From positions 84,584 to 148,583 of the forward strand of contig JBBHKE010002273.1 in the NCBI GenBank assembly GCA_037447655.1: 64,000 nucleotides of DNA, written 5' to 3'. Under the pieces are notes generated by a model that worked only from the letters and a program-made list of their open reading frames with translations, had not been told where the DNA came from and did not search any database. Source of the DNA: Zygnema cylindricum. Its lineage: Eukaryota; Streptophyta; Zygnematophyceae; Zygnematales; Zygnemataceae. Position numbers and translations under genes: made by a program. Numbering within the stretch: the first letter of the stretch is position 1; each line of letters begins with the position of its first letter. Below are positions 43,030-56,583 of this stretch, piece by piece.

Positions 43030-43710
43030 ATTCCTCCCTACAAAACTTCAATTTGGGTGCAGGTAAAAGCTTAGTCATCATATCGGCTACCATCTTCTCA
43101 TCTTGCAGATAATTGAGATTCGAATTTTTTTTCATCACCTTCTCTCTTACAAAATGCAGCTTGATATTAATGTGCTTGCATTAAAATGGATGACTCAGAT
43201 TAGATGCAATCGCAATAGCTGCCTGGTTATCGCACCACACTATTTGAGGTCCGGATTGCTTGAAGTGAAGTTCTTGAATGAGAGACTTAACCCACAGTAA
43301 CTCCTTGACAGTTGAGCTCGCTGCCATATATTCAACCTCCATTGTAGACTGAGATGTTATTTTTTGAAGCTTGCTGCTCTAATAGCATGTTCCACTTCAA
43401 ATCTTTAAAATGAATCCGGTGGTGGAACGGCGTCTTGGCATGTCTCCGTGGCTAGCATCGATCTAAGTCTGAATTTTGACTTCATCTCCATCGGGAGCAA
43501 GTCAAAGATTGCGTGTCCCTGCAAGATATCGAATACCCCTCTCTGTTGCCTCCCAATGTGATTTTCTCGAATTCTGTAAACTTCGGCTCAAAACACGAAC
43601 TATTGTCGCAATATCCGGCCTCGTACAGTTCATGAAGTAGATTAGGCTCCCAACATTCTAACGTTATGGAATAGTGGCCATAAATTTCCCTTCTATTTAT
43701 ATTAAAATAA
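43030..43710 (-). pseudogene. Copia reverse transcriptase end and RNase H fragment, unit 1
   Basis: This is the diverged counterpart of 55881-56583. Stops and shifts break the frame. Near the right end one frame holds a Y-F-M-N-C-x-R-P-D-I segment typical of the end of copia reverse transcriptase. No LTRs are visible around it. Confidence 0.7.
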
Positions 43711-44741
43711 ATCACTCACCCATGCTATCAATTTCCCTTCTCTACACCATTTTCTTTAGATAGTTGCGGCATCTTCTCTCCTCCACGACTTAGCTTCATT
43801 TGTTGTATTTCACCCGCTTTACTGCACCACTGCTTTCGGTGCCTTCTTCATACTCTCTAATTTTTCATAAAATACTACTTCATACAACATGTTATCACAT
43901 TTTAGTTACCAATTGGTAATTTTTTGCAAATTCTTCTAATTTTTTCTTCCCATTTTGAGCATTACTCCTTGAAGTACTCTAATTACTAGCTAATGTCTAT
44001 AGCCACTTTAAAATATTTGAAGTTAACCATGTGGTGTCTATTATTAACTGCCGAAAAATCCAATTTTGTGTATAAATATAAATATATGCCCATCTAGGTT
44101 GTCAAAATTGTACCACAATTACCAAATTTAAAAATAATTACCTCAAACTTTAGCTCTTTCCCGCAAAAACTTAATTCAAAAACGTGTGAACCAATGTTCA
44201 CAAATCTGCCTTTATTCAAATAATCTACAAATTTTAAGTTTTGCTAATTATCACGAGGTTTTTTATCTTTTTCTTATCCTTTTACAACCAACTGCCACCT
44301 AGAACTATCACATTAATTTTGGTATCAGAAACATTGTAATCAAACGTGTCTTAAAAATTTCAAACATACTTGCACGGTCGACTCCACTTTCCTCCAAACG
44401 CTCATAGTTTTTCCAAAAAACAATCATGTGTATTCTATCATGGTTGTTAAAAGATATCTCCCCCATGGTTTATCATTTACTTTTCCCATAACTTTCTGCA
44501 AACATTTCCAAACAATTTCTCATAGCTCCGTTCAAATGTCAAATGTCCAAATTTCGGATCTCTCCATAGAATGTCATTTCTTCACTCTGGTTTGTCTTCT
44601 CCACATTCAACGATCCACCAATAGTTCTTCACAAACTAGTCAACTTTGATCACTAGCACTTTATCACTAACAACCACTTATGATTGCAAACTAGTCTCAC
44701 TTTGAGCACACTCTTGACATTACGCCATGCATGGTTGCACA

Positions 44742-45084
44742 CGATGCCCACTTAGAGCGTTCATTTAACTTAACACATTGCTCACTTAGAGCATTCATTT
44801 AACTTGACACAATGCTCACTTAGAGCATTCACTTAACTTAACACAATGCTCACTTAGAGCATTCACTTAACTTAACACAATGCTCACTTAGGACATTCAC
44901 TTTACTTAAAACAATGCTCTCTTAGGACATTCACTTAACTTAACACAATGCTCACTTAGAGCATTCACTTTACTTAAAACAACGGTCACTGAGAGCATTC
45001 ACTTTACTTAACACGATGCTCACTTAGAGCATTCACTTTACTTAACACGATGCTCACTTAGGACATTCACTTTACTTAACACAA
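44742..45084 (+). repeat. 34-base tandem array, ten units, unit 1
   Basis: Ten units of the type AATGCTCACTTAGAGCATTC followed by ACTTAACTTAACAC. Each unit contains GCTC-ACTTA-GAGC, a small hairpin. The units vary at a few fixed positions (AGAGC or AGGAC; TTAA or TTTA). Confidence 0.92.
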
Positions 45085-45089
45085 TGATG

Positions 45090-46475
45090 TATGCACTATC
45101 GTTACTCAACCTGACGTAAATAGTTGGGCGGTGGGCCCATAACCTATTGACCTTTGGTTTAAAATAGACCCCGGAAAACACCCAAAACTATTGCATCCCC
45201 AGCGATGAGTAATGTAGTCTAATGAGCAATCATATGTGACTGACATCCTCTCTTTTATTGACCTTGTAACACATTATGAGCTAAATCTTACGACTTACAC
45301 AAAAATGAGGTCAACATACAACACAATACACGACACACGAACCAAATACACAAAGCACTTAACAACATCAAGACACACGATATCTCCGAAAAATTCTTAT
45401 ATTATCTAAAAGCAACAAAGATATAATATTGACCATGTCCCTTATCTAAGTTCTCTGCAATCGGCAACTTTTAAGTACTACATCTTCGGTCCCTACTTTT
45501 CAAGGAAGCATTGATATTTGTTCTACAAGGCTCCCATGAGTATATACAATTGTGAGCCACCTACATTTGACAAAATAACAAAATAAATAAGTGCGCATGT
45601 CTACTACTAAGCTAATTGGCACCCCCACGGTGATTATCCATAAGGCAAGAGTTAACCAGGTTGATTCCTCACATTACTCAAAGTCAACACTAATTTGTTT
45701 GTATGTGCAAAAACGTCCGTTAAGTTAATTAGCATCAGACGACCTGCTTATGCTGTACAGTTACTCATTGCCGCGGATAGTCCGTCGTAATACTTGTCGA
45801 TTGTCCTCACGCTATATAACAAAAGTTGGTACCGCCATCGGCCGTAAAGAACAAATCAATCCGCTGCTTACTTCTCAAAGCTTCGTACCGTCGCATGAAA
45901 TGTCGCGACATTCGTCTTATAAGATTGTGTCATATCTCCATATCCGGATCGCTTCGCGATCCTCCAAGTAAGTCCGTACCAAATCACATGAACCTTCGTC
46001 GACTGAATTCTCCCGTAATTTATGTACACCGTGTAGCATATTTATTGCTACACTAAAATCTATGTATACAAAACTAAGTCTTCAAAAACAACAGTAGAGT
46101 GAGGAAGGACTAAAAGACTTAATCGAAAAACCATGGCGGAAAGTTTTAGAATTTGTGACGTGGACCATGTCATAATTTGAGCGTGACGTCAAAATGTCAC
46201 AAACCCTAAGCATCAACAATGTCACAAGTAGCTAGACGTCTACAACCGTCGCTATTTTGTAAACGTCATCGAATGTCGCGTGTTTTGTAAACGTCATTAC
46301 GTAGGAATGCTGTGAAAGTAGTACGAAGAATCTTCGGCTAAAAAACAAAGTTACAATGCAAAGTTTCGGCTACATGGGAAAGTGCCCTTGGTGAGAGTGA
46401 AATGAACAGATCGCAAAATGATATTTGTCGAGACGTCACGCAATAGCCTGTCGTGTTCTGTTTTGTTTCGGGGAA
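45090..46475. other. End of array unit 1, no gene
   Basis: No gene recognised. Matches 58025-59425 in unit 2 closely. Ends at an N gap. Confidence 0.5.
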
Positions 46476-46485
46476 NNNNNNNNNN
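46476..46485. other. Assembly gap (10 N)
   Basis: Ten Ns of nominal length. The sequence just before it (GTTTTGTTTCGGGGAA) continues in unit 2 at 59410 for about 1 kb of promoter block that is missing here, so the true gap is likely larger than ten bases. Confidence 0.95.
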
Positions 46486-46667
46486 GTAGTGGTGAGAAAG
46501 AGGAAGAGAGAGAAGGAGCGAGACCGCGAGGAAAACGTTGAAAACTTCGAAAACTGAGAATCATGGACGAAACAGCAAATTCAGAAGAAATGGTACGGAC
46601 CGCATAACAGTACAGGAGCACTGGCGCGATTTGTACGATGATGTACGGACGCGATGCTGGTCGCGCT

Positions 46668-46675
46668 TATATATT
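46668..46675 (+). promoter_or_regulatory. TATA box of LRR gene 2
   Basis: TATATATT in the context CGCGC-TTATATATTCAT, 195 bases upstream of the ATG, identical to gene 1. The G-box block further upstream is absent because the contig starts at 46486. Confidence 0.65.
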
Positions 46676-46862
46676 CATACGGAGCCGATTCCATTCGCAA
46701 ACCATTCCGCGCTCAGTCGACACTCCCTCGCACAAGCTTAGAGAAAGGGAGAGAGAGGGAGAGAGAGAGGGATAACTAGGAGGCGAGAGGGAGAGAGAGA
46801 AAAAGCGAGACCTAGAGCAAGAGCGCCAGAGCGAGGAAGAGAGAGAAGGAGAAAGAGTGGTG

Positions 46863-49800
46863 ATGGCGCTACAAAAATCTTCCCAAAATGGAGGACTGTC
46901 AAGGTAAGCCTTTTATTTCAATGTTTACTTTATTTTTTTTCGGCTTTTAGTTCTAAATATTTTGGATTTTTCATTGTTACGATCTTCGAGCAACTGTTCA
47001 GTTTTCAAATTTTCCGTTTGCCGTTTTTTACTCCTTGCAGCTCCTTTTCCGTTCTGTTCCTCTTTTGTCTTTTTCTGGGAACACTGGCAGCAGAAGGAGC
47101 CAAAATGTCTTTGTCAGATAGTGAGTCTTTCATCCCTCTCCCTCCCTCCCCTCCCCTTCTTTCCACCCACCTATACTATCCACCATTATTCATCTACTCT
47201 CTTTATGGTCTTGATTAATTGACAATGTATTGTTAATGTTATTTCTATTGGTTTTTGTTTTTTCATTGTTCAAGTAATTTTTTTCCCAACTTGACATTTA
47301 TTTGCATAGAGAAGCTTAATTGTTGCTTTTCTTTTTGGTCTTTTCGTATTGGGAAAGCTGAGGTTTTCTTTAAAAAAAAAATTAATATAACACCTACATG
47401 AGACTAAACTGGCAACCAAAGAGGATTTTTCTGGACAAAAGAGAAAGAAATGCTAGCAAAGCTTAAATTGTCGCAAAGCTGTCGTGTGGGATGACCCGTT
47501 TTTATTTTTTTTTCAACTTGAATGGCCTAATCTTTAGTTTTTGTAGAGTTCCGTCAATTTCCTTCTTTTATTTTACCTATTTTGCTGAAAAACATGCTTC
47601 CCGCCCATTTTAGACGGTGACATTTGTCACAACCAGTTGTGATCTCTCTCTCTCTCTCAATCATTATCTGTCTCTCTCTTACTCACACACATTCTCACTC
47701 CGATTGGTCCTCTCACTCGACCTCTTACTTCTCGCTCTCTCTTGGCTTCCCTCTCATATCCTTCATCTCTCCTCTCGCTTACCTTCCACCCTCTTTCCTT
47801 TCCCCTCTCCTCTCTCTTTTTTTGCGAGTGCAGGAGTGGCTCTAATCAAGGTGAAGGAAGGATTTGGGATTCCGGTCTCCAAACCCAATTTGTTGAAATC
47901 TTGGTATTTATCAAATGCGGATTGTTCAAAATGGTTTGGAGTTTCTTGTAATTCCGAAGGTCGAGTAGTGAACATGTAAGAATTCGTTTTTGATTTTTCG
48001 ATATATTTTAATTTTATTTTATTCGTTGACCTCTTGGTTTAGTAGATCAATTATGAAAAGCTGGAATGGAGGTGCGACTGAAAGTGGAAATTGGAATTTG
48101 AATTTGAAACGGAAATTTTTAAAATTTGGAGCGCCTTTTGTCGGTCAACAGTTGGGACTTAATTATGTTTTTCTTTTAAATTTTTTATTATTTCTCCGAT
48201 TGACCGTCAAACACCATGCACAGGAATTTTGCGAGATGTCACAGTTTTGGTTTCATTTGTGTATAAAGTTTTTAGGCAAGTAATTTAAATATTTTTCATA
48301 TGGCTATTGTGATTTCTTGATTTGAAATGAAAACGTTTTTTTTTTTTTTTATATTTATCTTTTAGTAATTTCCCCAAATGAAAGTTTGTATTGTCCATCG
48401 GTTCTTGATTCTATTTATTGTTTTTTTGGGTAGAACGTTAATCTTGCAGGATCTTCCAGGAACAATTTCGGGAGCAATTGGGAATATCACTTTTTTGAAA
48501 ACCTTGTAAGTGAATTTCTTTCTCAATTTTTATTTTATTTTGTAGATTTTACAGCAACGAACTTAATATTTTGTGTTTGTATTCAGTTTGGGAAATGTAA
48601 TTCGTCATTCTTATTACGCAGTTTATGAAGTTGTTCGTGCTTTTTCTCAGATGTGTCAAATTTTAATGAAGTTTTTCCCTTTTTCACTACATAAAGTTAA
48701 AATGAGTGTTTTTTTGTTTTGGTTTTCGCCATATGGCTGCTTTCATACACAATGCACGTTCAAGCGTCAATGCAAAATATTTTTGAACTTTTTCTTTAAT
48801 TTTGCTTCTCGAAATCGTAAAAGCGAAATATCCTAGAATTTGTATTTTCTTCTTTTGTTTGTTAATTGTTATTGTTCATTTTTTCCTTTCTGAATAAAAA
48901 CAAAGGGTTATTCCTCTCAACCGTCTTCGTGGAGTCCTTCCCGCCACTATTGCTAACTTACAATACCTCGAAATTTTGTAAGATTTTTCTTTCCAGGTTT
49001 ATTTATTTTTTATTTTTTAAAAAATCAATTATTTAGAAATGTATCACTAGAGCTTAGCGTGGTTGACAAAAGGAAAATGATCAATTGAAAAAACAGAAAA
49101 AAGAAACTAGAAACAGGTCATTTCCAACACTCTCAAAATTCCCATCACTGTGATTGGCTTGTTATAGTTTCAGCATTAACTTTAGAAAACAATTCAAGAA
49201 AGACTACATCGAAAATGTTTATTAACACAAAATGCGATAAAAGATTGTCGGAGAATCGCCATTAAAACATTTGAACATTTATTTTTTCTCAAACAAAATT
49301 CATTCCACACGTTGAACAACAAAAATCTCCTGCATATGTTTTAAACTCTTACGCATCATTATAATCCGATCTTATCTATAAACTTTCAGGGATGTTTCGG
49401 AACAAGAAGGTTCCCTTGGAGGTCCGATTCCGATCGGCATCGGAAAATTGCGCCATTTGAAAGAGTTGTGAGTTGAATGCATATTTTTAATAGAATCAAT
49501 GATTGCGGTAATGACAATAGCAACCATATCATTAATCCGTTTAGATAATGACAGTGTATACCAATTGTGTTTATGGATATTCAATTGGTTTTTTTATTTT
49601 GTGCGCATAATGCATGCATATTATTTATGCATGAGCGTGTAATGTTTTCCAAACATATATTTCAATTAACCTTATATTCTGTTTTTCTTACTCATTTAAT
49701 CGAATAATTATGAATTTTGAGGCGTCTTTTGATTTGTGATAAAGTGTGATTCAGGAAGGATATGAAACTACAGGAAAAAAAATACAATAAACGAGCACAA

Positions 49801-51416
49801 AAAAGCGTAGATACTTACCTCACTTCATTCTCTTCGAATAACACACGTGACATCGAAGCTTTTCGTTCACTTATTATTATTATTTTTATTTTTTTGCTTA
49901 TAACTCTGTTTCTTTTGCTTCTATTTGAAAAATGAGATTTCCATCAATATTATGACTTAACACTACATTTTTTATCATTTCCAGGTCTTTGGCATACAAT
50001 AAATTCAATGGAACCATTCCAAATTCCATCGGAGGACTCACCAGACTCACATCTTTGTAAGAATTTTTTTGTCTTTGTATTTTTCTGGCTGAATTTATGC
50101 TATTATCGTTTCAGATGTTATTTTTTTTTGTCGTTTGGTGCTTAACTCCTGGCTGCTTAACATATTAAAACGTATTTCTTTTGTTGTTTTAAGTAAGATG
50201 TCAAAACTTTTGTGCTCGTGTTCAATATCATCTTATGAACATATAAAGTATACATACGCATGTATTGCGCATAGATGTTTGAGGAAACAACAAATTCATG
50301 GTATATATGTACACAAAGCACGTATGGTATTCAAGCAAATAACATCTCCATGGTATATAAACATGCATAATGCACGTATGAGTTTTTGAAGTAGTCTACG
50401 GATTTGTTGGAGTTTGCAGGAGGTTGCAGTACAACAAATTTGGAGGACGCATTCCGACCTCGATCAAAAATCTGAAGCGTTTACAACAATTGTGAGTTTT
50501 AAATTCATGCCCGAAAAATTGTAGGTTGATCTTATGGTTTTTTTATTTTATTCAAGATCAGAATGATGTAAAACTTCTAAAAAACCGAAAAAACCACTCG
50601 TTTAAAGCCCTTATATATCCCAAAAGCCTCAAGTAGCCTTATAAGTCAGACCACACTATTGTTCGATGTCAAAGTGGTTTCTTGAAAACGTAGCCGAGTA
50701 GAATCGTACGAAAATTGTCCACGTTAGATCATTTTTTGTTTTTTCTAAACATTATTTCATCTGTCCACATTGGTTATTGTGATTATCGGAGACAAAAGCT
50801 ACGATGACATATCTATATATTCCGTAAGAATTGTTCCAACATTCGGAATCGACTGATTGCATTAGTTCAACACTGATTATCGTGAACGGCGGAGCTCAAT
50901 GCCAAAATGACTTGCGTGCCGTCCCCATAGTAATTGTCCCAATATTTAAATTCAAATGGTTTCACTTGTGTTAAACTTGGCGGCATAACTCACACAACTT
51001 TTTTCATGAATGGTGGAGTTTTGTTCTTAAATGGGAGAATATGCGAGTTAATTTCTCCCTTAATGGTTCATTTTGTGTTTAAATTGTCAATGCAATCCGC
51101 ACTAATTTTAGCGACAATCTAACCTAGCTCAATTTTTTCCAATTTATTTTCTAGATTTATCTTCAACAACTATTTCACGGGATCCCTAGTCATCGATGCG
51201 GATTTCTCGTCCACTTTGGGAGTAGTCATCATGGACAACTATTTTACGGGCCCGATCAAAGTCACCCGTAAAGGAAAACCGTTCTGCACGAACCTTGTAA
51301 AAAACTGTTTGTTTTCCCAAAATACGACCAAAGTGTGCGGAACCGTTCAGCCCCAACGAACGGTCCACGAGTGCAACAATTTTTGCATCAAGTACGGCAC
51401 GTGCAACAAAAATTAA
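46863..51416 (+). CDS. Secreted leucine-rich-repeat protein, array copy 2
   Basis: Exons: 46863-46903, 47041-47120, 47834-47975, 48434-48505, 48906-48977, 49390-49467, 49985-50056, 50420-50491, 51155-51416; 296 residues. Domain order is the same as gene 1: signal peptide, LRR N-terminal cap, LRR exons of 72-78 bases in phase 2, and a six-cysteine C-terminal cap. Against gene 1 I find only two coding changes: a silent change in codon 2 (GCC to GCG) and Arg272 to Gly next to cysteine 271 in the cap. Introns differ at a handful of sites. Either a very recent duplication, gene conversion, or an alternative haplotype placed in tandem explains this. The same 44-codon open extension follows the stop (51417-51551). 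Confidence 0.88.
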
Positions 51417-51550
51417 AAGCTGGCGTGGAAACGCAACGGCGGTGAGTCCCCCATCCGGTATAAAGTTTTGGAGGTTGTGATCGAGAACGAGGCAAAAGGA
51501 TTAGAAGCTACAAAAAAAGTAGTCGAAGCCATTGCAAAGGAAGCGCTATG

Positions 51551-51556
51551 AATAAA
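51551..51556 (+). terminator. Polyadenylation signal of LRR gene 2 (AATAAA)
   Basis: Same position relative to the stop as in gene 1, with a second AATAAA about 50 bases downstream. Confidence 0.4.
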
Positions 51557-51604
51557 AAGAAATGCAAGGAGAGGATTCCATTGAAGGCTTCAATATGTTC
51601 CAAT

Positions 51605-53525
51605 AAAAATTCCATAACCCATAGGATTTAATATGGGCGAAGAGATAAGGCACAATCTAGGCGGCAAATGAATTCAAACATGGAGGTCAACTGCTTTACC
51701 TCACCACTGCCGCTTAACAAAACAATGATAGACAAAAGGCATAGGATCACGATGAAATCGTAACTAAACAAAAAAATAGATGTTTTTTGTTCTTTATTTC
51801 AAACGTATGCTTTGATTCTCCCAGTAGCATGATAATTTGACTTGAATTTGAAGACGCCATCTCCATTTTCTTGTGTAGTTTCCGCAAATTCAAACGACGA
51901 TATCTCCAATCCACTCAAAACTCATCTTCCTGAATATTCTCTAACATTTTCAATTCGTCAAGTTTTTAAGCATCTTTAAGCTTTATCATTCAATACTGAT
52001 ATAATTCTACACGTTTTGGCATTTTTTGCAGCTTGAGCATTGAAACGTGAAAACATTAACATCATAAAAAAATGAACGGTCGATATTTCTTGGAGGGAAC
52101 GGCAAGATAATGGAACTTTTGTGCAGCTATACAAAAATAGTGTGGGATAATTATCATAACTTTTGGATTTTTTTATTCTTTTGCTTTTGAAACCTTGATT
52201 AAAGGTTGTCGTTTAATTTTTTGGTACAGTTTTTCCATTGGTAATTTTTACTTTTTCTTATGAGGGGTACATTCAGTCCCACCTAATTATTTGGCGGACT
52301 TTTTTATTATATTTTTCTAGAGAATTTCTGGTTGTTATTTTGAGACTATTTTTCTGTCTACTTTTTAAAAATGAGACGTAAAGGGAAAAATGTGGAGTAT
52401 AGCACGATGTGCAATTTCTTTTTACCACACATGTAAACGTGTTTTCATTTTGGACATATACTATCTTTAATGGTGAAAGCCAACTCCTCTGTATTTTTCG
52501 TTGTTCTTTTGTTGAGTTTATTTGCGTTAATATTCTGACCGCTATAACTTTGCAATTAAAACTTGATCCAAAACGATTTTAACATGTAGTAGAAAACAAC
52601 TGTCTAGCCACAAACGAGTTGGCAACAATTGAATAGAGACACCTTAGTGGTGGTTATCATTTATAGTTGGCCAATTGTTTCTATAACACCCGTCTTCTTA
52701 TGGATATTTCTTGGCTATGTTTTACCCCGGTCCAATTTTATTTTTTTTGTGACAAATAACATTATAGAAAACGCTGACAGTCATAAATGTGTGAAAATAA
52801 CGTAGAAGTAATTATTGGAAGACACTTTTTTTATCTCAATCAAATTTGCATAAAAAAAATTAAAAATCGAAAATATTTTTCACAAAGTTGGACATGCTGA
52901 GCGTATAGACTTCAAACCCTCCAAATCTGTATAATTCTCATGTGACTTGTTCGATAATTCAAATAAAGAGATATCTATTACCAAGTCGTACGTATTTATC
53001 ATTTTAGTGAGATTCTGGCCAAATATTTCATGTAAAAATATACGCAATTTCACTAGTACTACGAAATTGCATCGTCACAAAATCATCAACGATTTCGATA
53101 ACGTAACGTTAAATCTTTTATTGCCTCGGTTGTGTAGATGTTCTCATGTAACATTATTTTTAGTGCGGTGTGTACAAATGGCATTTGGTCATTTGATCGC
53201 CTCTTAGTTCTTTTTGTTTGGTATAGATATAAATAGCTTCGGACAAAAATGTAAAAATTACCATTCACAAACAAATTGGGAGCTTGGAATCTTACATTCA
53301 GAAATCTTTTTAGTTATGAATATTGTCCATCATTACATTTTGTAAACCGTTCAATATAATGGAATCAACTTTTCTGAATGACTACCTATTCTATAATTTG
53401 CTACATGTGAATGCAATATTTCTCTCCACCTATACTTGTGCCCTATTCTAATTTTTGACTTGTGGAGGGCCTTGCTTCAGCAAATCCTGTCATCCTATTT
53501 GAGGTCCGTAGCCTGAAGGATTCTC
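51605..53525. other. Intergenic part of array unit 2, no gene
   Basis: Counterpart of 38600-40520. Nothing recognised. Confidence 0.55.
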
Positions 53526-53539
53526 CTAGTTGTTCGAAA

Positions 53540-53810
53540 TGGCTGATCAAGAAAGAAAGGTTATAAACCAACTTCGCCCCCTTGATAAGTTTGAATGCTC
53601 AAATTATCGGTTGTGGAGGCGTCGGGCCCAAGCGGCCCTTTAGGAGAGGAATTGCTTGGGGATTGTTACCCAAGCAAAGACGCGTCCAATCCTTGTAACC
53701 ACAAACAACGTGAAGGAGGATGAGAAAAAGGCGATGAAAGGTTGGGACAGAAGGGAGAGCGGAGTCAATAAATGTATGACTTGTAGCCTCGCCTTAAAAT
53801 GAAGACGACA
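53540..53810 (+). pseudogene. Copia gag-like fragment, unit 2
   Basis: Counterpart of 40535-40800 without the same changes: the frame reads DKFECSNYRLWRRRAQAAL before the shared TAG. The tyrosine in the N-Y-x-x-W core makes it slightly closer to the gag consensus than unit 1. Inactive. Confidence 0.6.
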
Positions 53811-54439
53811 CACGAACCCTTAAGCATGACGTAACAAATCAAACTTGGTAAGACACTTATGACGATTGTCCATCAAGATGGGACATCGATGGAGGGGTAT
53901 ACCTCCTAGTACGCTAACCTTTTGGCCGAAGCTGACGCGGTCACCTTCAACCTCTATTCAAACACCAAAATTACGCTTCTCATTTCCCTCTGCCAATCAC
54001 ATATATACCCGTACTTAGTATAACAAGATTGGAGATCGCTAAAAGCATGTACATCCCATCAAGCAAACGTCTTCACCGAAGCCGTGAATAAATTTTCCAC
54101 AATTTGGAAGGCCAACCCCTTTCACGTTTTACGCCTTAAAATGGTCTATTCGGAGATTCGAACTACGCATCCACCACGAAATGGTAATTTTGTTGGGACG
54201 GTCACACACATAGACAACAAGCTCAGCGATATTTTCCGTATTTTTACCCTTTCGCCAAAAAAAACCCAGCGGACAACAAAAACGAAGGGTGTTTTTATAT
54301 GCTTACACATGCAACAACGGAATGCCACAAGCCTTAGAGCAACATCAAACAGACTATAATTTACAAGGCAACATCAAACAGGAGCCTCGACGTCATAAAT
54401 AGAGAAATTACAGTACAAATGTTTTGGTCACTTCACATA

Positions 54440-54870
54440 AAACGAGAGTCAAAGTGCAGGTGAGAGTGAAGTTGAGAGTGGGAGCGAGAAGTGATAAGGA
54501 ACAAGATTGAGAGTGAGACTAAAACTATTAGTAATAGTGAGGATAAAAATGAAAGTGAGCCCAAATTTTTCAAAAAGTGTGAGTGGGCAAAGTAATAATG
54601 ATGTGAGCGTAAAGAGTGTTGGAAGGGGTGTTGGTAAGTGAGAGAGTGAGAGTGAGAAGAGAGTTTGAACGAGGTTCTCAATGAGATCGATAGTAAGTGT
54701 TTGGTGAGAATGATAGTGAGAGTGAAAGTTGGCAGTGAGAGTGAGAGAGAGTGAGTGAGGGTGAGAGTAAGTGTTAGACTAAAAGTGGTCATATGGACCA
54801 TGAGTGAGAATGATTGAGTGCACAATTGCGCCTAAGGGTAAGTGAGAGAGGCGTGAGGTTAAGGGTGAAA
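54440..54870 (+). repeat. GA-rich degenerate repeat (GTGAGAGTGA), unit 2
   Basis: Counterpart of 41430-41860 with several small insertions and deletions. Confidence 0.8.
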
Positions 54871-55694
54871 TTGAAAGTGGGAGTTGTTGGTTTGAAGCAA
54901 CCGGCGTCCTAGAGGAAGAAGAAGAAGCACCAGCAGTTGCCAAAATAATGAATTACACAAAGAGGAAACTCTCACGAAATCCCACAAAAGACCGACTTCA
55001 CAACGAAGCCCCAAGCAAACCAGACACCCTAGGTGTGCAAATTTGCCACAATGTAAAATATACCACAAAGAAAACACATGCAGAATTTCACAAGGTTCTG
55101 CCTTAAGATCACAATGATCTTATAATTCAAAACACCAAATAATAACTGCTTCGCAGTTTCGCATACAAGGAATCCTACTATCCAAAATATTCTAAGTCCT
55201 ACATATACAAGTGAGCCAACAACTGATCACGCCGTACCACAATAACCGTGGTCCATCGGTTCACTAATCTTCATCAAAGCAAAACCCCGCCGTCAACCAT
55301 ACACAAATATATACATTAACCTAAGAACAAACAACCGCAAAAATGAAATAGCATGCGGTCAAAGTTTGTCCGCTGTAATGACAACGCATTCAATATTTAT
55401 TTCCCAAAAAATGACGGCGGACTCCGTCTGCCGTTCGCGTATTTTTTCATCACCGAAGATTAACCTCCACGTGTAAATCCGGTCCCCAAATGAAACAGTA
55501 CTTTTTCGTTTAGAACAACCAATCTTCACTTCCTCACGGACCGACACGTGTGGGTGAAGTGCACCCAATCTGTGTTCTCCCTTCGAATTTACATACAACA
55601 CTAAATCTTGTCTACAACAATTCATCCTACACTCAAATAACTAAGTCTTAAATATATTTCTTTCACAAAATGCTATGGCTGCGGTGTGCGAACA

Positions 55695-55820
55695 GCGGAG
55701 CATGGCAACATAGCAATGCAACTTAGGAACGCAACATGGCAGCATAGCAACGCAGCATGGCAGCATAGCAACGCAGCATGACAGTATAGCAACGAGACAT
55801 CATGGCAACATAGCAACTCA
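55695..55820 (+). repeat. GCAGCATAGCAAC minisatellite, unit 2 (short allele)
   Basis: About 126 bases, roughly half the length of the array at 42692-42950, with the same flanks. Units have been lost or gained since duplication. Confidence 0.9.
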
Positions 55821-55880
55821 ATATAGAGAGAGGACTAAAGGTTTCCGAAAATCAACGCTCCCCTAAACCTTTAGACTCTC

Positions 55881-56583
55881 TCAACCATTGAGTCCACATT
55901 CCTCCCTCCAAAACTTCAATTTGGGTGCAGGTAAAAGCTTAGTCATTATATCGGCTACCATCTTCTCATACGGCAGATAACTGAGTTTCAAAATTTTGTT
56001 CACCACCTTCTCTCTTACAAAATGCAGCTTGATATCAATGTGTTTGCTTTTAAAGTGATGACTCAGATTAGATGCAATTGCAAAAGTTGTCTGGTTATCG
56101 CACCACACTATTTGAGGTCCGGATTGCATGAGGTGAAGTTCTTGAATGAGAAACTTAACCCACAGTAACTCCTTGACAGCTGAGCTCGCTACCATATATT
56201 CAACCTCCATTGTAGACTGAGCTGTTCATTTTTGAAGCTTGCTACTCTAGCAGCATGTTCCTCTTCCAATCTTGAAAATGAATCCGGTGGTGGAACGACG
56301 TCTTGGCATTTCTCCGTAGCTAGCATCGATCTAAGCCTGAATTTTGACTTCATCTCCACCGAGAGCAAGTCAAAGATTGCGTGTCCGTGCAAGATACCGA
56401 ATAACCCCCTTTGTTGCCTCCCAATCTGATTTTCTCGAATTCTGTAAACTCCGGCTCAAAACACCAACTATTGTCGCAATATCCGGCCTCGTACAGTTCA
56501 TGAAGTAGATTAGGCTCCCAACATTCTAACGCTATGGAATAGTGGCCATAAATTTCCCTTCTATTTATATTAAAATAAAACAC
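55881..56583 (-). pseudogene. Copia reverse transcriptase end and RNase H fragment, unit 2
   Basis: The minus-strand frame 55881-56210 is clear copia RNase H: MEVEYMVASSAVKELLWVKF, then IVWCDNQTTFAIASN, then SKHIDIKLHFVRE and ADIMTKLL. Upstream (56450-56560) another frame shows the end of reverse transcriptase with Y-F-M-N-C-T-R-P-D-I. Frame changes and stops between the two make it inactive. There is no polypurine tract or LTR I can place. Confidence 0.85.

Larger units (their letters stand above)
33525..46475 (+). repeat. Tandem segmental duplication, unit 1
   Basis: This block matches 46532-59420 throughout, with a constant offset of 13007 bases up to at least 38409 and small shifts later. 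It contains an LRR gene, a copia gag fragment, GA-rich repeats, a GCAGCATAGCAAC minisatellite, a copia RNase H fragment and a 34-base tandem array. The unit ends at an N gap. Confidence 0.92.

Noticed and set aside
44742-45084. Regular 34-base repeats considered as a CRISPR array
   Set aside because: The units are contiguous with no unique spacers, and the genome is eukaryotic.
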